DNA of 64,000 bases from Pseudomonas sp. Irchel s3b2 (lineage in GTDB: Bacteria > Pseudomonadota > Gammaproteobacteria > Pseudomonadales > Pseudomonadaceae), in contig NZ_FYEB01000013.1 in the NCBI RefSeq assembly GCF_900187445.1, forward strand, positions 104,432 to 168,431, read 5' to 3'. This document shows, in pieces, positions 55,161 to 63,911 of this stretch. Below the pieces are notes generated by a model. That model was not told the DNA's origin, made no database searches, and worked only from the letters and a program-made list of their open reading frames with translations. The position numbers and the translations under genes were made by a program. Position 1 is the stretch's first letter, and the number at the start of each line of letters is the position of its first letter.

Positions 55161-56192
55161 TTAATGTTTTGAATTGCTCTCGATGAATTTCTCGTAAAAC
55201 ATCTGGAATCTTTCTATTTGCTGCTCGTTGAACCAGGTCTTGACCGCTTCGACCATTGGAGGAGGGCCGCACAAATAAATGTCGAATGGATCAGCCTCAA
55301 ACGCATTCCGATCAAAGTGATCAGGAATCCATCCAGTTTTTCCTTTCCACTGCTCTGATGGCTTCGACACGATAAGGTGGTAGTCGAAATCAGCGATGCG
55401 TTCGCGATAGCCCGCCAACCGTTGGGTTTCGCAGAGATCATTGTCCTGCGTGACACCATAGAACAGCTGGATCGGGTGTCCGCAGCCACCCTTTTCCGCG
55501 ATGTTATCCAGCATCCCGAGGAAGGCCGACAGGCCGGTTCCTCCTGCCACCAGTACCAGAGGCTTGGTCACTTGGCGTAGATAAAAACTACCCAGAGGGG
55601 CCTCGAACTCGATGATTTGACCGGGTTGGCAATGTTCACGGATGAAGTTGCTCATCACTCCATCAGGCAGAAGCCGGATGAGAAATTGAAGCTGGTTAGT
55701 GGGATTGGGCCGGTTGGCGAAAGAGTAGGAGCGCCACTCACTGGTTCCAGGTACATGCAATCGTGCGTATTGCCCTGGGAGAAAATCCAGCTGCTGCGGG
55801 CTGGAGCTAGCGTCGATATGAAGTATCGCGGTAGTGGCTGAAACCTGCTCCACACGGGTAATCACCGCTTGCAATAATTGAGTTGCCCCAGCGTTGCACA
55901 AGCTCGAATCGAAGTCGAAATAGAACGAGGCATCCGATTGCACTCGGGTCTGGCAAGAGAGCATTTTGCGCTGTGCCAGATCGTGTTCGGACAAAGCCTC
56001 GTCATCGACATAATCTTGAGTGAATTGACCTGATTCGCAGCGGCCCTGGCAGGTGCCACAGACACCTTCGCGACAATCCAGCGGAATGTTCACGCCATTG
56101 CGCAGCGCGGCGTCGAGCAGCAGTTCGTTTGGTTTGACCTCGAAGAACGAGGTCTTGCCATCTGCGAAGCTGAAAGCGACTTTATGGTTCAT
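55161..56192 (-). CDS. antC: Anthranilate 1,2-dioxygenase electron-transfer component
   Basis: This 343-aa reductase has an N-terminal plant-type [2Fe-2S] ferredoxin (CREGVCGTC...C at about residues 40-80), a central FAD domain (WRSYSFANRP) and a C-terminal NADH domain (LVAGGTGLSAFLGML, YLCGPPPMVEAV). It passes electrons from NADH to AntAB. Same architecture as BenC; called AntC from the company of AntA, AntB and AntR-like genes. Confidence 0.9.
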   Translation of the reverse strand: MNHKVAFSFADGKTSFFEVKPNELLLDAALRNGVNIPLDCREGVCGTCQGRCESGQFTQDYVDDEALSEHDLAQRKMLSCQTRVQSDASFYFDFDSSLCNAGATQLLQAVITRVEQVSATTAILHIDASSSPQQLDFLPGQYARLHVPGTSEWRSYSFANRPNPTNQLQFLIRLLPDGVMSNFIREHCQPGQIIEFEAPLGSFYLRQVTKPLVLVAGGTGLSAFLGMLDNIAEKGGCGHPIQLFYGVTQDNDLCETQRLAGYRERIADFDYHLIVSKPSEQWKGKTGWIPDHFDRNAFEADPFDIYLCGPPPMVEAVKTWFNEQQIERFQMFYEKFIESNSKH

Positions 56193-56210
56193 GACAAGGT
56201 GCCCCGCAGC

Positions 56211-56699
56211 TCACAGGTGATAGAAATCAAGCACAGAATTGATCGTGTCATTGAGCAACACGATGTGCTTGCGAGTGATCTTCCAGCTGTCTGCGACCGC
56301 TTTAAGGTGGTAGGTCACATGGCCGTAAAACTGCTCGGACAATCCTTGACGAGTGTAAAGCGTGACCCAGGCTGCCTTGACTTCAAGCAAGCCATGATCG
56401 AGTTCCTTGATTCGCACGTTGCTGATTTGATGCAGGGTGCGCGGCATCGGGTTTGAGGCCGCCGACTTACCGGTGCGCAGGCGAAACACCCGGTCTTCAA
56501 GGCCAGACCGGTTCGAGTAGTAAATCAACGACATGCTGCGCTTGGGATCGGTGGTGTACACATGCTCCGACTCCCACTGCGGCAGATGGAACTCACTCTG
56601 CTCATCGAAGAGGGCGATGTAGGCGTCCCAATCCTGCTGATCACACAGCTCGGATTTACGGTAAAGGAACTGCTCGACGGAATGTTGTAGTGCGCTCAT
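56211..56699 (-). CDS. antB: Anthranilate 1,2-dioxygenase small subunit
   Basis: This 162-aa beta subunit of a Rieske non-haem iron oxygenase has the NTF2-like fold: VEQFLYRKSELCDQQDWDAY, YYSNRSGLEDRVFRLRTGKS and SWKITRKHIVLLND. It starts one base after the antA stop, indicating coupled translation. Confidence 0.9.
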   Translation of the reverse strand: MSALQHSVEQFLYRKSELCDQQDWDAYIALFDEQSEFHLPQWESEHVYTTDPKRSMSLIYYSNRSGLEDRVFRLRTGKSAASNPMPRTLHQISNVRIKELDHGLLEVKAAWVTLYTRQGLSEQFYGHVTYHLKAVADSWKITRKHIVLLNDTINSVLDFYHL

Positions 56700-56700
56700 T

Positions 56701-58086
56701 TCACACCTCCTTCAACTTCAGGGCTTTTTGTTCCAGGCCTTGCAGAAGGAAGCGCTGCCAGGAACCGTGCTGATTAATGTAGAGCCCCTCATGGGTGAAC
56801 TCGGTACCGGTCAATACCGGGTTGATGCCCAGAACCTCGCTGTTGGGTGTGGGGCCTTCAACCCATTTTTCACTGCCGCGGGATACTTCGTTCCAGCGCT
56901 CAAGGCGTGCCTGAAACCCGCGCTGGGCTTCACGAAATTCCACCAGGTCGTCGGGGGTTCCCATGCCTGAAACGTTGAAGAAGTCCTCGAACTGACGAAT
57001 CCGGTTTTCCCGATCTGCGTCGGACTCACCTTTCACGCCGATGCATTGGCTGGTGATCTCTGTCTTGTTCCAGGCCACCGGGCGCACGATACGCAGCTGC
57101 GAGCTGATCTGATCCATGAAGAACAGGCTTGGGTAAATGTTGAGGTTGCGCAGACGGTGCATCATCCACTCAGCTTGCTGCTGGCCGTACTCTTCCACCA
57201 GACGCGGCATGACGGTGGCATAACCGGCGCGTACTGCCGGGTTGGGCATGTCGCTGAACAAGAGGCTGTGACCATTCTTGAACGAGAACCAGCCGTCGTC
57301 GGTTTCGGCGTCGCCGGCGCCCAGTTTGCTGTAGTCCAGTGTGTCGGAGCCGCCGCCATTAGCGGCATTGACTTGCTGGCGATGCTGTACCGTGGAGACA
57401 TAGTTGTAGTGCACTGTGCTGACGTGATAACCGTCCAGACCATTTTCGTGCTGCAGTTTCCAGTTGCCGTCGTAGCTATAGGTCGACTTGCCGGGCAGTA
57501 TCTCCAGCTCGCCAGTGGGAGACTGCGCGACCATCATGTCGAAGAACACTTTGGCATCACCGAGGTAGTCTTCCAGCGAGTCGCTGCCGTTGACGTCCAG
57601 ACTGATGAAGACGAAGCCCTTGTAGCTCTCGATCCGGGCTTTCTTCAGGCCGCGGGTTGCCTTGTCGAAGCCTTCCGGGTACTCCCCTGGTGCCTTGACC
57701 TTGACCAGGCGGCCGTCACTTTTGTAACACCAGGCATGGAACGGGCAGGTGAAGGTTGACTGGTTACCTTTGCTGACGCGAGTCAGCGTCGCGCCCCGGT
57801 GCTGGCAAGCGTTGATCAGCGCGTGGAGCTGATTGTTTCCATCCCGGGTGATGATCATTGGCTGACGACCTGCGCGCATCGTCAGGAAGTCATTGGGATT
57901 CGCGATTTCGCTCTCGTGGCAGGCGTAGATCCAGTTCTTTTCGAAGATCAACTCCATCTCCAGGTCGAACAATTCCGGCTCTGTGAACATGTCACGGGCG
58001 ATACGATAGATGCCTTCAGCCGGCCGGAAATCCAGGCAGCCCTGAATGTAGTCTTGCCACTGTGTAATGCTTCTAGTGCTGTTCAT
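56701..58086 (-). CDS. antA: Anthranilate 1,2-dioxygenase large subunit
   Basis: The 461-aa alpha subunit binds the Rieske cluster by CQHR and CPFH (about 95-118) and the mononuclear iron by the two His in GLDGYHVSTVH and a distant Asp. With AntB and AntC it converts anthranilate to catechol with release of ammonia and CO2. The start at 58086 gives the usual length; upstream in-frame sequence has no homology. Catechol cleavage genes are not in the window. Confidence 0.92.
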   Translation of the reverse strand: MNSTRSITQWQDYIQGCLDFRPAEGIYRIARDMFTEPELFDLEMELIFEKNWIYACHESEIANPNDFLTMRAGRQPMIITRDGNNQLHALINACQHRGATLTRVSKGNQSTFTCPFHAWCYKSDGRLVKVKAPGEYPEGFDKATRGLKKARIESYKGFVFISLDVNGSDSLEDYLGDAKVFFDMMVAQSPTGELEILPGKSTYSYDGNWKLQHENGLDGYHVSTVHYNYVSTVQHRQQVNAANGGGSDTLDYSKLGAGDAETDDGWFSFKNGHSLLFSDMPNPAVRAGYATVMPRLVEEYGQQQAEWMMHRLRNLNIYPSLFFMDQISSQLRIVRPVAWNKTEITSQCIGVKGESDADRENRIRQFEDFFNVSGMGTPDDLVEFREAQRGFQARLERWNEVSRGSEKWVEGPTPNSEVLGINPVLTGTEFTHEGLYINQHGSWQRFLLQGLEQKALKLKEV

Positions 58087-58149
58087 CAGGTACACCCTTT
58101 TTGTAGTTTTAGGCACAACCCGATTGAAAGCCTTTCTGTGCAGTGCAGC

Positions 58150-58183
58150 TATCCGGATTCGAAGCGATATCTGTCCGTTTCTT
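58150..58183. promoter_or_regulatory. Putative AraC-type box upstream of antA
   Basis: TATCCGGAT (58150-58158) and TGTCCGTTTCTT (58172-58183), 64-97 bases upstream of the antA start. The pair matches that at 47611-47643 base for base in both elements, with one base difference in spacing. Confidence 0.55.
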
Positions 58184-58291
58184 GGGGACGGGGATCGATT
58201 TGGGTGAGCGCTGCGCAGGCAAGCTTCTTTCCGCGTTTTTTTGATTGTTTTTGCACTATGTGGATAGCGGGCGTGTGGGGGCAAAAAGTAT

Positions 58292-58312
58292 GGTTACAAC
58301 TAATCTGTAACC
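58292..58312. promoter_or_regulatory. Inverted repeat just upstream of the antR-like gene
   Basis: GGTTACA and TGTAACC with a 7-base spacer, ending 14 bases before the ATG at 58327. It could serve in autoregulation or as a hairpin at the 5' end of the transcript. Confidence 0.4.
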
Positions 58313-58326
58313 CTTGTGGTGCTGTG

Positions 58327-59334
58327 ATGAATCTGCAAACTCATGCTCGGGCTGATGCTGAATTTCAAGACATCCATGCGGTACGTCATGACCTGCAGAG
58401 TGCGCAGGCCTGGATGGAGAACATTTGCGGCCCCCACGAACTAAAGACCTCTTCTCCTCAACGTCTTCATTTTCAGCACGACGGAAACGTCCTGAAGTCG
58501 ATGTCTACGGTGATTGGGTATATCGAATACGGTACCGATGTCACTATCGATATTGATGCGTCGGTACTCAGCAGTTACAGCATCAGTCTTCCCATCAGCG
58601 GGCAACAGGAACTGCGAAAGCCAAATGGTTGTTTGATGTCCGATAGCAGTAACGGACTTATTGTGTCGCCCTACGATCAGCAAGAACTCACCATTGCCGG
58701 TAACTGCCGAAAGATACAGGTGGCGATCAAGTGTGTAGCAATGCGTCAGGTATTGGAGGAGTTACTACAGCGGTCCGCCGAACAACCGATTGTCTTCGAA
58801 ACACGGATAAGTACCAATCAGGGAGCTTCCGCCGCATGGTGGCGGTTAGTAAAATATCTGCTGATGGAGTTGGATCAGGGGCGAAACTTTTTTGGTCATG
58901 TTTCCATTGTTCGTGATATTGAACGGGCCTTGATAAAAGGTTTGATTTTGTCGCAGCCCAATAATTATTCAAATGAATTGGAGGGTGGTGCGCAAACACG
59001 CTGCCCTACGTATTTGTTGAAGGCCAAGCAGTTCATGCATGAAAATGCCAGCGAGGAACTGAATCTGGATGATATCAGTCGGGCGGCCGGCGTATCGCGC
59101 TTCAAACTGGCTGAGGACTTCAAGAAGTACTTCGGTATTTCCCCCGCTTTGTATTTGAAGCGATTCCGGCTGGAAGCGGTCAGGCAGGCGCTGCTGGAGG
59201 GTGGTTGTAATGAAAATATCACGGCGGTAGCGATGCGATGGGGATTCAATCATCTGGGACGTTTCTCATCCGACTACAAAAAAATGTTCTTGGAAGTTCC
59301 ATCGAAGACGGTTGAGCAAAGTCGCAGTCATTGA
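58327..59334 (+). CDS. antR: AraC-family activator of antABC
   Basis: This 335-aa protein has an N-terminal AraC_binding_2-type domain and C-terminal HTH pair (LNLDDISRAAGVSRFKLAEDFKKYFG; NITAVAMRWGFNHLGRFSSDYKKMF). Divergent from antA as in other Pseudomonas ant loci, where AntR activates antABC in response to anthranilate. SD at the chosen ATG is weak. It is a distant paralogue of the regulator at 46.5 kb. Confidence 0.85.
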   Translation: MNLQTHARADAEFQDIHAVRHDLQSAQAWMENICGPHELKTSSPQRLHFQHDGNVLKSMSTVIGYIEYGTDVTIDIDASVLSSYSISLPISGQQELRKPNGCLMSDSSNGLIVSPYDQQELTIAGNCRKIQVAIKCVAMRQVLEELLQRSAEQPIVFETRISTNQGASAAWWRLVKYLLMELDQGRNFFGHVSIVRDIERALIKGLILSQPNNYSNELEGGAQTRCPTYLLKAKQFMHENASEELNLDDISRAAGVSRFKLAEDFKKYFGISPALYLKRFRLEAVRQALLEGGCNENITAVAMRWGFNHLGRFSSDYKKMFLEVPSKTVEQSRSH

Positions 59335-59434
59335 GGTAGAAACTTGACGCTAAGCATTTATTGAAAGTGCGGGGTGAAAGATCCCTGGCTGTTTAGCAGG
59401 CGCTTGTATTCAAATAAAATAAGAGAGGATTGTC

Positions 59435-59875
59435 ATGAAAACAGTTACCCAGTTGCTGTGTTTAAAGCCTGTGCATAATCAAAAAGTTCACACCGTTGCA
59501 CCCGGTCAAATGGTGTTGGAAGCGATCAGGGTTATGGCCGAGCGAAACATCGGTGCTCTTCCTGTCGTAGAGAATGGGCGTGTTATCGGTATTGTCAGTG
59601 AGCGAGACTATGCACGGAAGATGGTACTGCAGGGCCGCGCCTCGGCGGGTACTGCCGTGAGGGACATCATGAGTTTTCCCGTCATAACGGTAGACACTCG
59701 GCAGAGCATTGAGGATTGCATGGGCATTATGACCGATAGTCATCTTCGTCATCTGCCAGTCGTGGAAAACGAAGAATTGCTTGGTTTGCTATCAATTGGT
59801 GATCTGGTGAAGGCTGCTATTGCAGAACAAGCCGACCTCATTCATCAATTGGAAAGCTACATCCGCGGGCATTGA
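59435..59875 (+). CDS. CBS-domain pair protein
   Basis: This 146-aa stand-alone Bateman module has two CBS motifs (VLEAIRVMAERNIGALPVVENGRVIGIVSERDYARK and IEDCMGIMTDSHLRHLPVVENEELLGLLSIGDLVKA, quoted by position about 27-65 and 90-130 in outline). Such proteins bind adenine nucleotides and act as energy sensors. The ATG follows AGAGAGGATTGTC. It is 100 bases after antR and may be separate from it. Confidence 0.88.
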   Translation: MKTVTQLLCLKPVHNQKVHTVAPGQMVLEAIRVMAERNIGALPVVENGRVIGIVSERDYARKMVLQGRASAGTAVRDIMSFPVITVDTRQSIEDCMGIMTDSHLRHLPVVENEELLGLLSIGDLVKAAIAEQADLIHQLESYIRGH

Positions 59876-60062
59876 AGACATCGGGCGCGCCGACCTGGCA
59901 ATCGCCGCTCAACCCCTGCGCAAAGTTCATGCCCGCCGCAGGCTCTTCGACTACCGAATGTCTCGGTGTGGCGCGCACTTAAGGGAAAACCTGACAGCGA
60001 GGTCGAGGAAGGCATTCCTGCTCTACAAGCAGCACCGCCTCGGCTCGCGCGACATGAAATCT
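59876..60062. other. Gap between the CBS and BCCT genes, no gene seen
   Basis: 187 bases, GC-rich, converging genes on either side. Short frames on both strands without recognised domain; possibly the tail of a deleted gene. Confidence 0.35.
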
Positions 60063-61628
60063 TCAATCCGAAGCGGCACGCTCTGGATCGCTGGCGACGT
60101 CATCCTGCTCACGCGCCTCGCTAAACTGCAGATCATCCAGCAGGGCCTTCCACAGCGACACGCACATCCCAATCATCACTAACAGGAACGGTGCGGCGAC
60201 GATGATGGCCGCGGTCTGCAGCCCACCCAGTCCGCCCATCACCAGCAGCACCGAGGCCGCCGCTCCGGCCAACGTACCCCACAGCACCACCAGCCAGCGC
60301 GGCGGCTCCAGATTGCCGCGGGCGCACAGCATGCCCATGACGATGGAGCCCGCGTCGGCCCCCGAGATGAAGAACACGCCAACCAGCACCATGGCCGCAA
60401 ACGAGGTCAGCGTCGCGGCGGGATACTGAGCCAGCAGCGCGAAGAGCGCCACTGCCGGCCCCTGGTCATTCACTACGGCGGCGATGCCACCGACGCCTGC
60501 CAACTCCGAGTACAGGGCCGCGCCGCCCATGATCGAGAACCACACCATCGTCACCCCACTGGGAATGAAGATAACGCAGACGACGAACTCGCGAATGGTG
60601 CGCCCGCGGGAAATTCGCGCGATGAAGGTGCCCACGAACGGCGCCCAGGAGATCCACCAGGCCCAGTAGAAGATGGTCCAACCGGCGAGCCACTTGCCGT
60701 CACTGAAGGCCGCGGTGCGAAATGACATCGGCACCAACTCACGGATGTATTCGCCCAGCGACGCGACCAGCATATTCACGATGAACACGCTGGGGCCCAC
60801 TGCCGCCAGGAACAGCAATAGCAGCGCTGCAATCACCATGTTGACGTTGCTCAGGAACTGCACCCCCTTGCCCACGCCGGATACTGCGGAGAGGATGAAG
60901 AGCACCGTCATCACCGCGATGATCGTCAAAGCAATGCTAGTCGATTCGCCGGTATGCCACAGGTAGTTCAGGCCGCTGTTGATTTGCTGCGCGCCCAGGC
61001 CGAGCGAGGTGGCGGTGCCGAAAAGAGTGGCCAGAACCGCCAGCACGTCGATCGATTTACCCAATGGCCCGCGCACACCTGCCTCGCCGATCAGCGGCGT
61101 AAAGGCGCTGGATATCAGATTCGGCAGCCCCTTGCGGAACGAGAAGTAGGCAATAACCAGACCGACGATGGCGTAGATCGCCCAAGGGTGGAACGCCCAG
61201 TGGAAGTAGGCGTACTGCATGGCCAGCTTGGCGGCTTCCCTGGAGTGCGGCTGCGCCAGTCCGTGCGGTGGCGTCGCAAAGTGCGTAATCGGCTCGGCCA
61301 CACCCCAGAACATCAGCCCGATGCCCATGCCGACGCTGAACATCATCGCGATCCACGATGAAGTGCTGAATTCGGGTTGCTCCCCGTCCTTGCCCAGCGT
61401 GATTCGGCCGAAACGGCCGAAGGCCAGGAACAGCGCGAAGCCCAAGAAAAACACGGTGGAGATGACAAAGCTCCAACCGAACTCGTCGATGATGGTGTCC
61501 AGCAGCGTCTGCAACGTCGTCGCCATGGCCTTGGGCAAGAGCGCCCCCCAGGCGACGAACGAGGCTGAAATCACGGCAGCCACCCAGAAAACGACTTTGT
61601 CGATGGGTGACTCAGGTGTTTTTTGCAT
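60063..61628 (-). CDS. BCCT-family betaine/choline/carnitine-type transporter
   Basis: This 521-aa, 12-helix transporter has BCCT landmarks: MFSVGMGIGLMFWGVAEP, YFHWAFHPWAIYAIV and the signature GWTIFYWAWWISWAPFVG. Length is typical, with a short C-terminal tail (SEAREQDDVASDPERAASD), so osmosensing as in BetP is unlikely to be strong. Start at 61628 has GGAGGGAG upstream. Substrate is unknown: a quaternary amine is usual for the family. Codon use looks more GC-rich than that of the neighbouring ant genes. Confidence 0.9.
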   Translation of the reverse strand: MQKTPESPIDKVVFWVAAVISASFVAWGALLPKAMATTLQTLLDTIIDEFGWSFVISTVFFLGFALFLAFGRFGRITLGKDGEQPEFSTSSWIAMMFSVGMGIGLMFWGVAEPITHFATPPHGLAQPHSREAAKLAMQYAYFHWAFHPWAIYAIVGLVIAYFSFRKGLPNLISSAFTPLIGEAGVRGPLGKSIDVLAVLATLFGTATSLGLGAQQINSGLNYLWHTGESTSIALTIIAVMTVLFILSAVSGVGKGVQFLSNVNMVIAALLLLFLAAVGPSVFIVNMLVASLGEYIRELVPMSFRTAAFSDGKWLAGWTIFYWAWWISWAPFVGTFIARISRGRTIREFVVCVIFIPSGVTMVWFSIMGGAALYSELAGVGGIAAVVNDQGPAVALFALLAQYPAATLTSFAAMVLVGVFFISGADAGSIVMGMLCARGNLEPPRWLVVLWGTLAGAAASVLLVMGGLGGLQTAAIIVAAPFLLVMIGMCVSLWKALLDDLQFSEAREQDDVASDPERAASD

Positions 61629-61713
61629 ACTCCCTCCTCCAGTAAGGTGTGGAGCCCGCTGCGACGGGCGATAGCTATTGCCCCTTATGGTCGCTCGCCA
61701 AGTGATCTGCGGC

Positions 61714-61950
61714 TTACGCATAGACGATTTCCACTGGTCCGATCACGACAGCTGTGTCAGTAGTACAAGCGTGTGGCCGAAGAAAACTCAGGCTGTGGCT
61801 CAGTGCGACGCTGGCCACGGAGGCATCTGGTTGCAGGCATTCCTGGACAACTTGGGCTTTGAAAGGCTTGGAGTAAGAGGTTCGTTGGCGTATGGCGAAC
61901 CGTTTGTTGAGGCTATAAATGGTGTCCTTGCCGGTGGAGCGCATGAACAT
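61714..61950 (-). pseudogene. IS66 accessory protein TnpA remnant
   Basis: The frame carries SYSKPFKAQVVQECLQPDAS and VASVALSH, the N-terminal HTH-like start of IS66 TnpA. After LSH the expected continuation (NAN...HKWL type) is missing and sequence jumps to an unrelated end, so the gene is internally deleted. No IS ends or tnpB/tnpC are seen. It sits between the accessory region and pntB. Confidence 0.65.
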
Positions 61951-62028
61951 TTAGCGACTATCGCGCTAACCCTCTGATCGTCTGGCATGAAGCATTCAGC
62001 GGCTCACGATAATGCTTGCGAAAACAAA

Positions 62029-62061
62029 ACATCCTGCGAAAGCGTAGCCCTCGCAGGATGT
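62029..62061 (-). terminator. Intrinsic terminator of pntB
   Basis: ACATCCTGCGA pairs with TCGCAGGATGT around an 11-base loop; on the minus strand it ends in TTTTGTTTT, about 45 bases past the pntB stop. Confidence 0.88.
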
Positions 62062-62106
62062 GGGGGGGATCATCTCATTAACCCCAGTTGGGGAGCTGAA
62101 GCAGGT

Positions 62107-63543
62107 TTAGTCGACCGCTTTGACCATGTCTTCGATGACTTTCTTGGCGTCGCCAAACACCATCATGGTCTTGTCCAGATAGAACAGTTCGTTGTCCAGA
62201 CCGGCATAGCCGCTGGCCATCGAGCGCTTGTTGACGATGATGGTCTTGGCTTTATAGGCCTCGAGAATCGGCATGCCGGCAATCGGCGATTTCGGGTCGT
62301 TCTTCGCTGCCGGGTTGACCACGTCGTTGGCGCCCAGCACCAGCACCACGTCGGTCTGACCGAACTCGGAGTTGATGTCGTCCATCTCGAACACTTGTTC
62401 GTAAGGCACTTCGGCCTCGGCCAGCAGGACGTTCATGTGCCCCGGCATGCGCCCGGCAACCGGGTGAATGGCGAACTTCACGGTGACGCCAAGGTGAGTC
62501 AGCTTCTCCGCCAGCTCCATCAGCGAGTGTTGGGCGCGCGCCACCGCCAGGCCATAGCCGGGCACGATGATCACGCTATCGGCGTTGGTCAGCAGGAACG
62601 CAGCATCGTCGGACGAGCCGGACTTCACCGGGCGCGCTTCCTTGGAACCGGCAGGACCAGCCACATCGGCTGCGCCGCCGAAACCGCCGAGGATCACGTT
62701 GAAGAACGAACGGTTCATCGCCTTGCACATGATGTACGAGAGGATCGCACCGCTTGAACCCACCAGCGAACCGGCGATGATCAGCATCGAGTTGTTCAGC
62801 GAGAAACCGATACCCGCCGCGGCCCAGCCGGAGTAGCTGTTGAGCATAGACACCACGACGGGCATGTCGGCCCCGCCGATCGGGATGATGATCAGCACGC
62901 CCATCACGAAGGCCAGGGCCAGCATCAGGGCGAAAGCGCCGAAGTTGCCGGTCAGTGTGAACATGATGCCCAGGCCCAAGGTCGCCAGGCCCAACACCAG
63001 GTTCAATTTGTGTTGACCAGCGAACTGTACCGGTGCGCCCTGGAACAACCGGAACTTGTACTTGCCTGACAGCTTGCCGAACGCAATCACCGAACCGGAG
63101 AAGGTGATTGCACCGATGGCCGCGCCGAGGAACAACTCCAGACGGTTGCCCGCCGGAATCGAATCCCCCAGCTGTTTAACGATGCCCAAGGATTGCGGTT
63201 CGACCACCGCCGCGATGGCAATGAACACGGCGGCCATACCGATCATGCTGTGCATGAAAGCGACCAGTTCCGGCATCTTGGTCATTTCAACGCGCTTGGC
63301 CATGATCGAGCCGGCGGTGCCGCCGACCAACAGACCCACGATGACATAGCCGATGCCCGCTGTAGCCAGCTCGGTGCCGAGTTTGTAGACCAAGCCGACC
63401 GTAGTGAGGATCGCCAACGCCATGCCGAGCATGCCGTAGACATTGCCGCGCCGCGAAGTGGTGGGGTGCGACAGGCCTTTGAGGGCCTGGATGAAGCAGA
63501 TCGATGCGATTAAATACAGGGAGGTAACCAGGTTCATGCTCAT
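62107..63543 (-). CDS. pntB: NAD(P) transhydrogenase subunit beta
   Basis: 478 aa. N-terminal membrane helices (domain II) followed by the NADP-binding domain III (VIIVPGYGLAVARAQHS, HPVAGRMPGHMNVLLAEA, DVVLVLGANDVVNPAAKNDP, KRSMASGYAGLDNELFY). Together with PntA it couples the proton gradient to NADPH formation. It overlaps the alpha-2 subunit by four bases. Confidence 0.95.
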   Translation of the reverse strand: MSMNLVTSLYLIASICFIQALKGLSHPTTSRRGNVYGMLGMALAILTTVGLVYKLGTELATAGIGYVIVGLLVGGTAGSIMAKRVEMTKMPELVAFMHSMIGMAAVFIAIAAVVEPQSLGIVKQLGDSIPAGNRLELFLGAAIGAITFSGSVIAFGKLSGKYKFRLFQGAPVQFAGQHKLNLVLGLATLGLGIMFTLTGNFGAFALMLALAFVMGVLIIIPIGGADMPVVVSMLNSYSGWAAAGIGFSLNNSMLIIAGSLVGSSGAILSYIMCKAMNRSFFNVILGGFGGAADVAGPAGSKEARPVKSGSSDDAAFLLTNADSVIIVPGYGLAVARAQHSLMELAEKLTHLGVTVKFAIHPVAGRMPGHMNVLLAEAEVPYEQVFEMDDINSEFGQTDVVLVLGANDVVNPAAKNDPKSPIAGMPILEAYKAKTIIVNKRSMASGYAGLDNELFYLDKTMMVFGDAKKVIEDMVKAVD

Positions 63544-63896
63544 GCTTTTTGCACCTCGACAGGGACTGCTGCCTTGGTCATCGGAGCTTTCGTAGGTGCC
63601 GCTTTTTTCTTGAACATCTCAAGCATTCTGCGAGTCACGAGGAAACCACCGAATACGTTCACGGCCGCCAGCGCCAGCGCCACCGCCAGTGTGCCCATGG
63701 TCTTGCCCAGTGGGGTCACGGTCAACGCTGCCGCCAGCATGGCGCCGACGATCACGATCGCCGAAATGGCGTTGGTCACCGCCATCAACGGCGTGTGCAG
63801 TGCAGGTGTCACGTTCCACACCACGTGATAACCGACATAAATCGCCAGCACGAAGATGATCAGGTTGTAGATGCCGGGGGAGATAAGCTCTTCCAT
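63540..63896 (-). CDS. pntAB: NAD(P) transhydrogenase subunit alpha, part 2 (membrane)
   Basis: This 118-aa protein is the membrane part of the split alpha subunit: three helices (LIIFVLAIYVGYHVVWNVTPALHTPLMAVTNAISA in outline and TPLGKTMGTLAVALALAAVNVFGGFLV) plus a basic C-terminus. The alpha subunit is divided as in many Pseudomonas. Confidence 0.93.
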   Translation of the reverse strand: MEELISPGIYNLIIFVLAIYVGYHVVWNVTPALHTPLMAVTNAISAIVIVGAMLAAALTVTPLGKTMGTLAVALALAAVNVFGGFLVTRRMLEMFKKKAAPTKAPMTKAAVPVEVQKA

Positions 63897-63911
63897 CGTC
63901 TGAATCCCTGC

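Noticed and set aside
61678..61977. 99-codon plus-strand frame between the BCCT gene and pntB
   Set aside because: Opposite the IS66 TnpA remnant, which has a recognisable sequence on the minus strand.
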